Source: Nesterenkonia haasae
Lineage (GTDB): Bacteria; Actinomycetota; Actinomycetes; Actinomycetales; Micrococcaceae
DNA length: 64,000 nucleotides
Direction of reading: 5' to 3'
Assembly (NCBI RefSeq): GCF_010119385.1
Contig: NZ_VFIE01000017.1
Location: forward strand, 209,980 to 273,979
Position numbers and translations under genes: made by a program. Below the pieces are notes generated by a model. The model saw only the letters and a program-made list of their open reading frames with translations. It searched no databases and had not been told where the DNA came from. Position 1 is the stretch's first letter. Each line of letters begins with the position of its first letter. Below are positions 17,121-25,239 of the stretch, piece after piece.

Positions 17121-18611
17121 GTGGATCGCCGCGTCTACGGCGTCGAAACGGAGTTCGGACTCACTCACCGTCCCGAGACCGGGCGAGGCCTACCACCGGA
17201 CGAGCTGGCGAGGTATCTCTTCCGCCCCGTGGTGGAGTTTGGCCGCAGCTCCAATATTTTCATCCCTAACGGATCTCGGCTCTACCTCGATGTGGGTTCG
17301 CACCCGGAATACGCCACTGCTGAATGTGACGACCTAATGGACCTCATCGCCTCTGATCGCGCTGGGGAGAGAGTGATGCACGACCTGGCTTTGGCGGCCG
17401 AGGAACGCATTCAGCGTGACGGATTCACCGGTCAGGTCTACGTGCTCAAGAACAATGTGGATTCTGCAGGTAACTCTTACGGCAGCCATGAGAATTACCT
17501 CATCCCGCGCACTACCCACTTCCGCAGACTCTCCGGAATCCTGCTGCCCTTTCTGGTGACCCGGCAGGTCATCGCCGGGGCAGGCCGGGTGGTCCCGGCT
17601 GATGAGAATCGTGAAGCACATTTCGCCTTCTCCCAACGGGCTGACCACATGTGGGAGGGCATCTCCAGTGCGACGACGCGGTCTCGGCCGATCATTAACA
17701 CCCGCGACGAGCCGCACGCGGATGCGGCCACGCACCGCAGGCTGCACGTGATCGTGGGCGATTCCAACATGTCCACAACGACGTCGCTACTTCGCTACGG
17801 CTCCACCGATTTGGTTCTGCGCATGATCGAAGCTGGAGTTCCTATCGACGACTTTGAGCTGGAGAATCCTATTGCGGCCATTCGCCAGATCAGTCATGAC
17901 ATCACCGGACGTGCCACGGTGCGCACCCGCGGAGGTGATGATTTCACAGCTGTAGAGATCCAGCGGGGCATCCTCCAACGAGTCAGCCGATTCGTCACCG
18001 AACGGGGTGCCCACCACGAACGAGTCGGTGACGTTCTGGAGCTCTGGGAACGCGCCCTTGAGGCAGTCGAAACCGGAGACTATGGCCTGATTGACCAAGA
18101 CATCGACTGGGCCATCAAAATGCGACTGGTCCAGGATGTGGCCACCCAGAAAGGCCTGGGTCTCGGCCATCCCCGGCTGAAGCAGATCGACATGGCATAC
18201 CACGATGTGAACCCCCACCGTGGTCTTTTCCATCTTTTGGCACGCCGCGGACGGACGACAAACATCCTCACAGAGCAACAGATCACCCGAGCGATGACGA
18301 CGCCGCCGCCGACTCGTGCCGCTGTCCGCGGAGAGTTCCTCTCCACGGCCCGCGCCTATTCTGCTGAATGCACCGTGGACTGGGTTCATCACAAACTCAC
18401 CGGACGCCCCCTCGAAGCCATCATGGTCAAGGACCCCTTCGCCCCGCATGATGATCGTGTGGACTCGCTGCTTAACAAACTGGGCGACCGGCGGAGTGCA
18501 TTGCAGGAGCGCAGCTTCGACGAACGCAGCCAGGACGCGGTCACAGTGGCCCTGACAGACAAATATTCACTGGTCACCGGCACTGAGGCTCCAGAGCCCC
18601 CGTTGATCTGA
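17121..18611 (+). CDS. pafA: Pup--protein ligase PafA
   Basis: PafA phosphorylates the C-terminal glutamate of Pup with ATP and attaches it to substrate lysines. The 496-residue protein has VETEFGLT at residues 8-15, catalytic Asp57 in LYLDVGSHPEY, NTRDEPHAD near 193, and the PafA C-terminal domain. The GTG at 17121 gives the canonical MDRRVYG start; AAGGAG overlaps the pup stop and lies too close to act normally, so translation is probably coupled to pup. The following lipoprotein gene starts 33 nt later with its own -10. Confidence 0.97.
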   Translation: MDRRVYGVETEFGLTHRPETGRGLPPDELARYLFRPVVEFGRSSNIFIPNGSRLYLDVGSHPEYATAECDDLMDLIASDRAGERVMHDLALAAEERIQRDGFTGQVYVLKNNVDSAGNSYGSHENYLIPRTTHFRRLSGILLPFLVTRQVIAGAGRVVPADENREAHFAFSQRADHMWEGISSATTRSRPIINTRDEPHADAATHRRLHVIVGDSNMSTTTSLLRYGSTDLVLRMIEAGVPIDDFELENPIAAIRQISHDITGRATVRTRGGDDFTAVEIQRGILQRVSRFVTERGAHHERVGDVLELWERALEAVETGDYGLIDQDIDWAIKMRLVQDVATQKGLGLGHPRLKQIDMAYHDVNPHRGLFHLLARRGRTTNILTEQQITRAMTTPPPTRAAVRGEFLSTARAYSAECTVDWVHHKLTGRPLEAIMVKDPFAPHDDRVDSLLNKLGDRRSALQERSFDERSQDAVTVALTDKYSLVTGTEAPEPPLI

Positions 18612-18637
18612 CGAAAATCATCAAGAGATAGTAGAGT
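18608..18637 (+). promoter_or_regulatory. Promoter CTGACG-18-TAGAGT
   Basis: A -35-like CTGACG (18608-18613) overlaps the pafA stop and is followed after 18 nt by TAGAGT (18632-18637), which ends 7 nt before the ATG at 18645. No ribosome-binding site follows, so the transcript is likely leaderless. Confidence 0.45.
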
Positions 18638-18644
18638 TCCCCCG

Positions 18645-19964
18645 ATGCGCATCCACCGTAAAGCTCACGCCCCACTCGCTCTGTCCGCCGCGGCAGCTCT
18701 GCTGCTGACGGCGTGCTCCGATGACCCTGGTCTCGGAGACTCCGAGGCCTTGTCCGATATCGAGGTCAACCGCAATGACGAGGGTGAGGCGCCCGATGTG
18801 GTGATCTACGATGATATCGAAGCCGATGAGAATTCCTCATTCATCGTCAACGAGGGAGACGGAGAGCAAATCAGCAGCGACTCGCTGATGGACTATCAGC
18901 TGAGTATCGTCGACCCTTCCACTGGTGCAATCCAGCAGAGCTCTCACGACGACCCGGTCGATCCCTTCATGGCGCTGTCGGCCCTGGCCGCCTCACAGTT
19001 TGAGGTGGAACAGTTCTTCGCTCAGGGGCTCAGCGAAGATGGGGTTACCGTAGGTTCAGACGTGGCCTTCTACCTCGTCCCAGACGAGGAGCAGGGCATC
19101 GCTGAACCGACTCTCTACCTCTTCGAAGTCCGTGGCCAAACACCTGCTTACGCCGACGGTGAAGAGCAGGACCAATCGGGCGATCTACCGGAGATTGAGT
19201 CGGAGATCGGCTCAGTGCCGGAGCTCGGCGACTATGACCAAGAGGCAGACGCCCCCGACGATCTCAGCAGTGAGGTGCTGGTCGCAGGTGAGGGTGAGGA
19301 AGTCGCTGACGATGACTACGTCTTTGTGCAGTACCGCGGTTGGCGCTGGGAGGACGGTGAAGAGTTCGACAGCTCCTGGGTCACTGAATCCGAAATTGAG
19401 GACGAGGACGACTCTAGTGAGGAAGAAGAGGACGATGCGGAAGACCAAGAGGACGCGTCTGCTGAGCCCGGCTCAGCGGGTGAGCCCTTCGGCTTCTCCC
19501 TGACCGGCGGAGTGATCGAAGGCTGGCTCGAGGGCATTCCCGGCCACAATGTAGGAGATCGAATCCTGCTGGTCATCCCAGAAGATCTGGCCTACGGCGC
19601 CTCCACCAACGAGGACGGCACCACTGAGGGCGGACAGCCCGGCGGTGCGCTGATCTTTGTGGTGGACATTGCCCGAACCATCGACAACGAGACGATGGAG
19701 GAACTCCAGGCATCGCAGCAACAGCAGCAACAGCCTGAGCAGGGTGATATGCCGACACTTGAGCTCAGCGATGAGGAACGCGAACGCCTCGAGGAGCTCG
19801 CCGAGGAAACTGGCATGAGCCCTGAAGAAATGGAGAATTTGGCCATGCAGTTCGGCGTGACTTCCATCGAAGAGCTGGAAACCATGTTTCAGCAGATGCC
19901 TGAGGAAGATGACGATTCCGCAGATGACGCTGAAGAAGACGACACCGACGATGAGGATGAGTGA
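18645..19964 (+). CDS. FKBP-type peptidyl-prolyl isomerase lipoprotein
   Basis: A 439-residue secreted lipoprotein. It has a basic N-terminus, a hydrophobic run and lipobox LTAC with Cys24. An N-terminal domain of unknown type (about 35-200) precedes a FKBP domain at roughly 215-345 (VFVQYRGWRWEDGEEFDSSW, GVIEGWLEGIPG, VIPEDLAYGAS). The FKBP domain is split by an Asp/Glu-rich insert near 247-270. A poly-Gln stretch near 355 and an extremely acidic C-terminus follow. It probably assists folding outside the membrane; the acidic parts may bind calcium or basic clients. A cytosolic FKBP starts right after it. Confidence 0.9.
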   Translation: MRIHRKAHAPLALSAAAALLLTACSDDPGLGDSEALSDIEVNRNDEGEAPDVVIYDDIEADENSSFIVNEGDGEQISSDSLMDYQLSIVDPSTGAIQQSSHDDPVDPFMALSALAASQFEVEQFFAQGLSEDGVTVGSDVAFYLVPDEEQGIAEPTLYLFEVRGQTPAYADGEEQDQSGDLPEIESEIGSVPELGDYDQEADAPDDLSSEVLVAGEGEEVADDDYVFVQYRGWRWEDGEEFDSSWVTESEIEDEDDSSEEEEDDAEDQEDASAEPGSAGEPFGFSLTGGVIEGWLEGIPGHNVGDRILLVIPEDLAYGASTNEDGTTEGGQPGGALIFVVDIARTIDNETMEELQASQQQQQQPEQGDMPTLELSDEERERLEELAEETGMSPEEMENLAMQFGVTSIEELETMFQQMPEEDDDSADDAEEDDTDDEDE

Positions 19965-19965
19965 C

Positions 19966-20370
19966 ATGTCATTCGGACAACGCAGCTATGACCGTACCCG
20001 GCCCGAGGTGGACTTCCCCGGGGAAACCCCTCCCGAGGAATTGATCATAGAGGAGCTCATTCCCGGTTCCGGTCCTGAAGTGGTACCTGGCGACCAGATC
20101 GCTTGCCACTATGTCGGCGTGTCCTGGTCCACCGGTGAAGAATTCGACGCGTCCTGGAACCGAGGCGCCCCTCTGGACTTCACGGCCGGCATCGGGCAAG
20201 TCATCCAGGGCTGGGACCAAGGGTTGATCGGCATGAAGGAAGGTGGCCGGCGTCGTCTGGAGATTCCGCCGCATTTGGCCTACGGGGAAGCTGGAGCCGG
20301 CGGCGCCATCGGTCCCAACGAGACGCTGATCTTCGTGGTCGATCTCGTGCAGGTTAACAAAGCTGGCTGA
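19966..20370 (+). CDS. FKBP-type peptidyl-prolyl isomerase, cytosolic
   Basis: A 134-residue single FKBP domain without a signal peptide. It contains IACHYVGVSWSTGEEFDASW, VIQGWDQGLIGMKEGGRRRL and IPPHLAYGEAGAG, covering the usual FK506-site aromatic residues. The ATG at 19966 gives the common actinobacterial start MSFGQRSYDRT and follows GAGGATGAG; earlier in-frame ATGs would run into the lipoprotein gene. It starts 1 nt after the preceding stop, so a secreted and a cytosolic isomerase are made from one operon, followed by pafBC. Confidence 0.94.
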   Translation: MSFGQRSYDRTRPEVDFPGETPPEELIIEELIPGSGPEVVPGDQIACHYVGVSWSTGEEFDASWNRGAPLDFTAGIGQVIQGWDQGLIGMKEGGRRRLEIPPHLAYGEAGAGGAIGPNETLIFVVDLVQVNKAG

Positions 20371-20383
20371 TCCCTTAGCGGCT

Positions 20384-22330
20384 ATGCAGCTGGACGAGGA
20401 TGACACTGCTGAGGATTCGCGCCAGACCGCTGCAGCCGAAGATGGGGTGGTCCGGGCCCTGTCCTTGGCAAATGCTCTGCTGAACCGCCCCGGTGGTCTG
20501 ACTCGTGAGCAGATATTCGACAAAGTCGAACTATACCGAGCCCGCCGAAACGAGCGTGACCGACTCGTGGGTGATGAGCGCAAACGTGCTGATGCTGCGC
20601 TGGAGAAATTATTCGGTCACGACAAGGAGCGCCTCCGAAGCTGCGGGATCGACCTCAGTGAACCGACCTCTGATGACGACTACCGCTACCGGATTCATCG
20701 AAGCCAGTACGGCCTGCCCGACCTTCGGCTCAGCGCTGCCGAGCGTCTGGCGCTTTACCGGGCGAAGTTGCTCTTTGCCCAGAACAGCATCTCCGGCCTC
20801 CAGCATGCCGTGTGGGCAATTGACCCCGACAATGATTACCTCGGCTCACCAGGGCCCCTACGGGCGCTCCAAGCCTCCATCGGTTCGGAGGCCGAAATCT
20901 CCCAGCTGCTGGAGCTTTCCAAGATCGGGCTGCATGTAGCAGTCAGTTTCCGCTACACCGGCCGCGGCCGACACCGAGCAGAGACCCGCCGGGTAGTTCC
21001 TTTGGGAACGGGCCTTCGGGGACATTGGTATGTCCTCGCTCATGATCTCGAACGGGACGCTCAGCGCATCTTCCGTCTGGACCGCGTATCTGGAACTATC
21101 GAAGCCCTGCCTCCGGGCGCCCTCAGTGAGCGCGAGGCTGAGGCGGTTCTGCAGGTAGCACAGCATCAGCGCTACCACCCAGTGGACGTCGCAGCCGAAC
21201 TGGACCGCAGCGGTGAGGGCTTCGCAGATGGTGACCTGGCGGCCGGTACTCTGCGGGCACATCAGGGTGGGGGACCGAAGACGTTGCCGAAGCTCACTCC
21301 CCGGACAGCGGGTCAACGCAGGGAGGACGCGGCCACAAAAACCGAACGGGTCGTCAATATGGTCGCGCTGCTGCTGGCCCGGGACGGCGTCCAGCCCAGT
21401 GAGCTTTTGGCGAAGTACGACATCACCGGTGAGCAGCTGCTTCGAGATCTGCTCAGTATCAGTCTGGTGACGACGGACGAATTCCCTGACACTCTCGACC
21501 TTCAGCCGTTTCCTCCGCTGAACGATGAAGAATTCACCACCGAGTACCTCGTGGCAGATGAGCCCATTGTCCTGCGCTCCGGTGGGAGCGTCATAGACAA
21601 GCCGGTCTCGCTGACTAAACCCGGCGCGTTGAGCCTGATGATCGCACTGAAGGTTCTCATCGAGATCAGCCCGCAGGAGGATCAGCACATCGCGGAGGCA
21701 GCGGAACAGCTCCAGGAGAAGATCAAGACGATCGTGCCGCTCGCGATAGCGCAGGCAGCCGATTCCATGTCGCTAGGGAGGAGGGCTGACCACCGACCCG
21801 TGCTGCGGAGCGTGCAGCGAGCCATCTCCGATCATCACGCGCTCAGCATCGCCTACACGGATATCTCGGGGAGACACAGTGAGCGCGTGATTGAGCCTGT
21901 CCAGATTATCTACGACGGTCCCCACATCTACGCGCGTGCCTGGTGTCGCTCCGCTGAAGGGGAGCGGTTCTTTCGACTCGATCGAATCATGCAGATTACT
22001 GATCTGCCTCATGAGCCGCAGCGGGAGGAGAGCGCAACCTTGCTCCTCACCATCAACGGGCCGCAGATTCCGGTGTCCGAGGACTCGGTACCGGTTGTGC
22101 TTCGTTTCTCTCCCAGCGCCTCCAGCCAGGCCGCCCTTTTCCACCCTGTGAAGCAGCACACCGAGAAGGGGACTGGAGCGCGCACCATTTCTACGTCATT
22201 CCTTACGCGGGAGGCCGTAGTGCGCACATGTCTCGAAGCGGGAGGTGACATCGAAGTCTTACGGCCGGTGGATCTGCGCGTCGAGATCGCTCAACGAGCA
22301 CGTGAGCTGTTGAAGAGCGCCCAAGTGTGA
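20384..22330 (+). CDS. pafBC: PafBC, fused WYL-domain DNA-damage activator
   Basis: A 648-residue natural fusion of PafB and PafC; in mycobacteria these are two genes. PafBC activates the LexA-independent mycobacterial-type DNA damage response. The first half has a winged helix (GGLTREQIFDKVELY near 40-55) and WYL module (HWYVLAHDLERDAQRIFRLD near 211-230). The second has another winged helix (near 320-370) and WYL module (IYARAWCRSAEGERFFRLD near 513-531). A comparable fusion was characterised from Arthrobacter. It is 13 nt downstream of the FKBP gene. Confidence 0.94.
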   Translation: MQLDEDDTAEDSRQTAAAEDGVVRALSLANALLNRPGGLTREQIFDKVELYRARRNERDRLVGDERKRADAALEKLFGHDKERLRSCGIDLSEPTSDDDYRYRIHRSQYGLPDLRLSAAERLALYRAKLLFAQNSISGLQHAVWAIDPDNDYLGSPGPLRALQASIGSEAEISQLLELSKIGLHVAVSFRYTGRGRHRAETRRVVPLGTGLRGHWYVLAHDLERDAQRIFRLDRVSGTIEALPPGALSEREAEAVLQVAQHQRYHPVDVAAELDRSGEGFADGDLAAGTLRAHQGGGPKTLPKLTPRTAGQRREDAATKTERVVNMVALLLARDGVQPSELLAKYDITGEQLLRDLLSISLVTTDEFPDTLDLQPFPPLNDEEFTTEYLVADEPIVLRSGGSVIDKPVSLTKPGALSLMIALKVLIEISPQEDQHIAEAAEQLQEKIKTIVPLAIAQAADSMSLGRRADHRPVLRSVQRAISDHHALSIAYTDISGRHSERVIEPVQIIYDGPHIYARAWCRSAEGERFFRLDRIMQITDLPHEPQREESATLLLTINGPQIPVSEDSVPVVLRFSPSASSQAALFHPVKQHTEKGTGARTISTSFLTREAVVRTCLEAGGDIEVLRPVDLRVEIAQRARELLKSAQV

Positions 22331-22358
22331 ATTGTGTTCCCGCTACGCCAGCCGCGGC

Positions 22359-22364
22359 TACACT
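22359..22364 (+). promoter_or_regulatory. Putative -10 TACACT upstream of tatA
   Basis: TACACT lies 27 nt before the tatA ATG and 28 nt after the pafBC stop, with an AAGGAAAGGA ribosome-binding site between, so tatAC may have a conventional, leadered promoter. No good -35 at 16-18 nt is visible. Confidence 0.3.
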
Positions 22365-22391
22365 TGATGAAATCAAGGAAAGGATGTCGTC

Positions 22392-22643
22392 ATGAATATT
22401 GCCGGGTGGCAGTGGTTGATTCTGCTGCTAATTCTTTTGCTGCTGTTTGGTGCAACAAAATTGCCCAGACTGGCCAGGTCGCTCGGGGAGTCTGCGCGGA
22501 TCTTCAAGTCTGAAGTGAAAACCATGCAGGACAGCGATCAGCCCAACGACTCTAGAGAGTCTGAGCGCAACGCAGTTGAAGGAGATGTCATCGACCCGAC
22601 TGCTGATGTGCACAAGAGCCGCGAACGTCGCGACTTCTCCTAG
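22392..22643 (+). CDS. tatA: Twin-arginine translocase subunit TatA
   Basis: TatA forms the protein-conducting assembly of the Tat pathway, which exports folded proteins carrying twin-arginine signals. The 83-residue protein has one N-terminal transmembrane helix (about 5-22), the [19 protein letters not shown] hinge and amphipathic helix, and a charged cytoplasmic tail. The AAGGAAAGGA site lies 8 nt upstream. tatC follows 7 nt downstream; no tatB is seen in the window. The gene order pafBC-tatA-tatC is common in Actinomycetota. Confidence 0.96.
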   Translation: MNIAGWQWLILLLILLLLFGATKLPRLARSLGESARIFKSEVKTMQDSDQPNDSRESERNAVEGDVIDPTADVHKSRERRDFS

Positions 22644-22650
22644 AGCCGTG

Positions 22651-23472
22651 ATGACCCTGGCCGAACGCCCTCGGTCGGCTGGCAAAGGCTCCAGAAAGCG
22701 TAGGCGGGATCCTGAAGGTCGGATGTCCCTGCGCGATCATCTGCGCGAGCTTCGCCGCCGACTGTTGATTGCTGCCGCGGGGATCGTACTGGGTGCGGTC
22801 GCCGGGTTCTTTCTCTATGAATGGTTGGTTGCTGCCCTGCAGCAGCCTGTCGTGGAGCACAGCAATAATGATGACGGGCGGCTGACTGCCTTGGCATTCA
22901 ACGCCGTTGGGCAACCTTTGGATCTGATGATCCGGTTGTCACTCTTTGTGGGTGTTGTGATCTCGTCACCCGTATGGCTGTATCAAATCTGGGCATTCAT
23001 CATGCCCGGACTGGAAAAACGGGAGAAACGGTACGCGATCGCTTTCATCGCGGTGAGCGTGCCACTGTTCCTTTCAGGCATATGGACCGCATATACGCTG
23101 CTGCCGCGGGCGATTCAGTTCTTCTTCTCGCTCAATCCCGAGGGCACATCCAACATCATCGCCCCAGATGTCTACTTCACCTTTGTGCTTCACCTTTTCC
23201 TGGCATGCGGGATCGCCATGGTCATCCCAGTGATCCTGGTTGGACTCAATTTGATGGGACTCGTCACTGGTAAGCAGGTGCTCAACTCTTGGCGCGGTGT
23301 GGTGATGCTGATCGCAGTGATGTCCGCCCTGGCCGCACCTGGGGGCGAAGCGATCAGCATGTTCTTCATTATGATTCCGCTGACTCTCCTCTTCGCCATC
23401 GCTATCGGACTCTGTCTGCTCCACGACAAGCGACAGGAGAAACGCGAAGCAGCCCTCAGGCCTGACGGGTGA
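22651..23472 (+). CDS. tatC: Sec-independent translocase protein TatC
   Basis: TatC recognises twin-arginine signal peptides and anchors the Tat complex in the cytoplasmic membrane. From the ATG at 22651 it has 273 residues: a basic N-terminus with MSLRDHLRELRRRL, then six hydrophobic segments. The conserved residues around YQIWAFIMPGLEKREKRY near 110-128 and FFFSLNP in the third periplasmic-side region are visible. The reading frame is open further upstream into tatA, but that part is not TatC-like. Its last 17 nt overlap the convergent transglutaminase gene. Confidence 0.95.
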   Translation: MTLAERPRSAGKGSRKRRRDPEGRMSLRDHLRELRRRLLIAAAGIVLGAVAGFFLYEWLVAALQQPVVEHSNNDDGRLTALAFNAVGQPLDLMIRLSLFVGVVISSPVWLYQIWAFIMPGLEKREKRYAIAFIAVSVPLFLSGIWTAYTLLPRAIQFFFSLNPEGTSNIIAPDVYFTFVLHLFLACGIAMVIPVILVGLNLMGLVTGKQVLNSWRGVVMLIAVMSALAAPGGEAISMFFIMIPLTLLFAIAIGLCLLHDKRQEKREAALRPDG

Positions 23473-24310
23473 TGGTCACCTCAACGCCGAGGGTGGTGTC
23501 GGGGCCGCCTCCGGAAAGAATGCCCTTGAAAGGCGTCACGTCAGCGTAGTCGCGTCCTCTTGCCACCAGAATGTGGTGGTCCCCAGCTGGTTTGTGATTG
23601 GTGGGGTCCCAAGTGTGCCAGCGTCCGTCCCACCACTCCAACCACGCATGAGACTGCCCGACGACGGTTTCACCGATTTCAGCTTCCGGATTCGGGTGAA
23701 TATAACCCGACACATAGCGGGCAGGTATATTCACTGCGCGCAGTGCTCCGATCACCACATGTGAGAGGTCTTGGCATACTCCGCGGCGTTCGGCGAAAGA
23801 GGCGTCGGCGTTGTAGTGAACCGCAGTGGTCCCGGGCTGGTACTCCATCTCATCGTGCAGCCAAGCGATGATTGCACGAGCCGTCTCATGAGGAGTCTTC
23901 CCCGCAGCGATACCGTGTGCGGCACCGGAGAGAGACTCGCCTGGTTCGGATAGTCTGGACTGCGGCAGGAAGTCGCTGAATTCCTCCACATTGGCTTCGT
24001 TGGTCAGCTCATCCCAGTCCAGCAGGTCCTCAGGCGCATGCTGCTTCTCGGTACGGTGGACTTCAACCAACGCCTCCGAGGTGACAGAGAGTTTGTCGTG
24101 ACGGGTATGGAGATCAAAGGTGTAGACCTTGGCACCCCAATAATCCCGGTAGTGAGACAGCGCCGAGGCATATGGCGAGATCCGCAGGTCGGTTTCCAAC
24201 ACCACCTGCGCGGCGTCGGTCTGCGGAGTCACGCGTGCCTCGTTGTAGGACACCGTCACCGGGGCCCCGTAACGGTAATTGGTGCTGTGGACCACGTGCA
24301 GCCGCGTCAT
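23456..24310 (-). CDS. Transglutaminase-like protease family protein
   Basis: A 284-residue protein with the transglutaminase/papain-like fold. An N-terminal domain (LHVVHSTNYRYGAPVTVSYNEA) precedes the catalytic triad: Cys179 in RRGVCQDLSHV, His221 in SHAWLEWW and the Asp in TWDPTNH near 237. No signal peptide is seen, so it should be cytosolic. It is the last gene of a tight operon with the alpha-E and ATP-grasp genes (ATGA overlap). In that context it is a candidate peptidase that processes, or amidotransferase that uses, a peptide made by the ATP-grasp enzyme; this role is inference. Confidence 0.88.
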   Translation of the reverse strand: MTRLHVVHSTNYRYGAPVTVSYNEARVTPQTDAAQVVLETDLRISPYASALSHYRDYWGAKVYTFDLHTRHDKLSVTSEALVEVHRTEKQHAPEDLLDWDELTNEANVEEFSDFLPQSRLSEPGESLSGAAHGIAAGKTPHETARAIIAWLHDEMEYQPGTTAVHYNADASFAERRGVCQDLSHVVIGALRAVNIPARYVSGYIHPNPEAEIGETVVGQSHAWLEWWDGRWHTWDPTNHKPAGDHHILVARGRDYADVTPFKGILSGGGPDTTLGVEVTITRQA

Positions 24311-25239
24311 ACGTGCTCTCCTGTCCAGGCCTGCTCGGCCGCTTGTGCGAAGTACTTCGAAGTGATGGCGTCAGACGCGCCTGAGCATGCTGCCCGCACC
24401 CGTTCCAGGTGCTCAGGAAGCTCGCCGAGGAGATCATCAGAGTGGTGGTATTCCAAGAAGGTGCAGGCCTGCCCCACAAGTCGCCGGGCAGAGTCCATTT
24501 TCCCGGTCCGACTGTACTCGGGGTCCAGCGCTATCAGCGCCTGTTCGACCTGCCGCAGTGAGGACACCACGGAACGAGGGAACAACCGGTCCAGCAGCAA
24601 GAATTCAACGGCGTAGGTGTCGCCGAAGGCAGCGCGTCGGCTGCGCAAGAAAGATTCATAGGCACCGGCGCAGCGCAGCATATTGGCCCAGGAGAGGCGG
24701 AACGCTTCCTCGTCTCCGGTGGCGAGCATCCGAGCAGTCATATCTGCCCGCTCCAACGACCTTCCTAAAGCCAGGAACTGCCAGGAGTCATCGCGGCTCA
24801 TCGTTGAATCGGCCATGCCCTGCGCCGTTGCCGTGCGTTCAATCACCCATGTGCAGAACCGGTAGGTGCCCACCACATCTTGTCGGTGGCTGGTGAGTCC
24901 GTTCCACGTGGCGTTGAGTGACTCCCACACCGGGGCTGACACGGTTTCGCGCGCGCGGCGGGCGTTTTCCCTGGCAGCCGATAATGATCCGGCGATCGAG
25001 TTGGGCTGTTGCAAGTCGAAGGCCATACGCGTGACCAGCTGCTGCAACCCCGGAGGTGACTCATCCTCGCGGATATCGACTCCCATAACCGACATGAGGT
25101 TGGCTGAGACTGTGCGCTGTTCTGCAAGCGGCAGCTGGTTTAGCCGCTCGAGGTGCACATCGAGGATGCGGGCAGTGCCGTCGGCACGTTCCACATACCG
25201 CCCGATCCAGAACAGTGATTCGGCGATTCGGCTCAGCAT
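24307..25239 (-). CDS. Alpha-E domain protein
   Basis: A 310-residue, largely helical protein of the alpha-E (COG2307) family: MLSRIAESLFWIGRYVERADGTARILDVH at the start, repeated helices, and RSLERADMTARML near 160. In many bacteria it is encoded beside a circularly permuted ATP-grasp protein and a transglutaminase-like protein, exactly as here. No catalytic residues are known to me; it may be a partner or scaffold of the ATP-grasp enzyme. It overlaps the ATP-grasp gene by 7 nt and the transglutaminase gene by 4 nt. Confidence 0.88.
   Translation of the reverse strand: MLSRIAESLFWIGRYVERADGTARILDVHLERLNQLPLAEQRTVSANLMSVMGVDIREDESPPGLQQLVTRMAFDLQQPNSIAGSLSAARENARRARETVSAPVWESLNATWNGLTSHRQDVVGTYRFCTWVIERTATAQGMADSTMSRDDSWQFLALGRSLERADMTARMLATGDEEAFRLSWANMLRCAGAYESFLRSRRAAFGDTYAVEFLLLDRLFPRSVVSSLRQVEQALIALDPEYSRTGKMDSARRLVGQACTFLEYHHSDDLLGELPEHLERVRAACSGASDAITSKYFAQAAEQAWTGEHV

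Noticed and set aside
24880-24902. TTGTCGGTG, resembling the -35 half of the PafBC-dependent damage promoter
   Set aside because: It lies inside the alpha-E gene and the sequence 8 nt downstream is not TANNNT.
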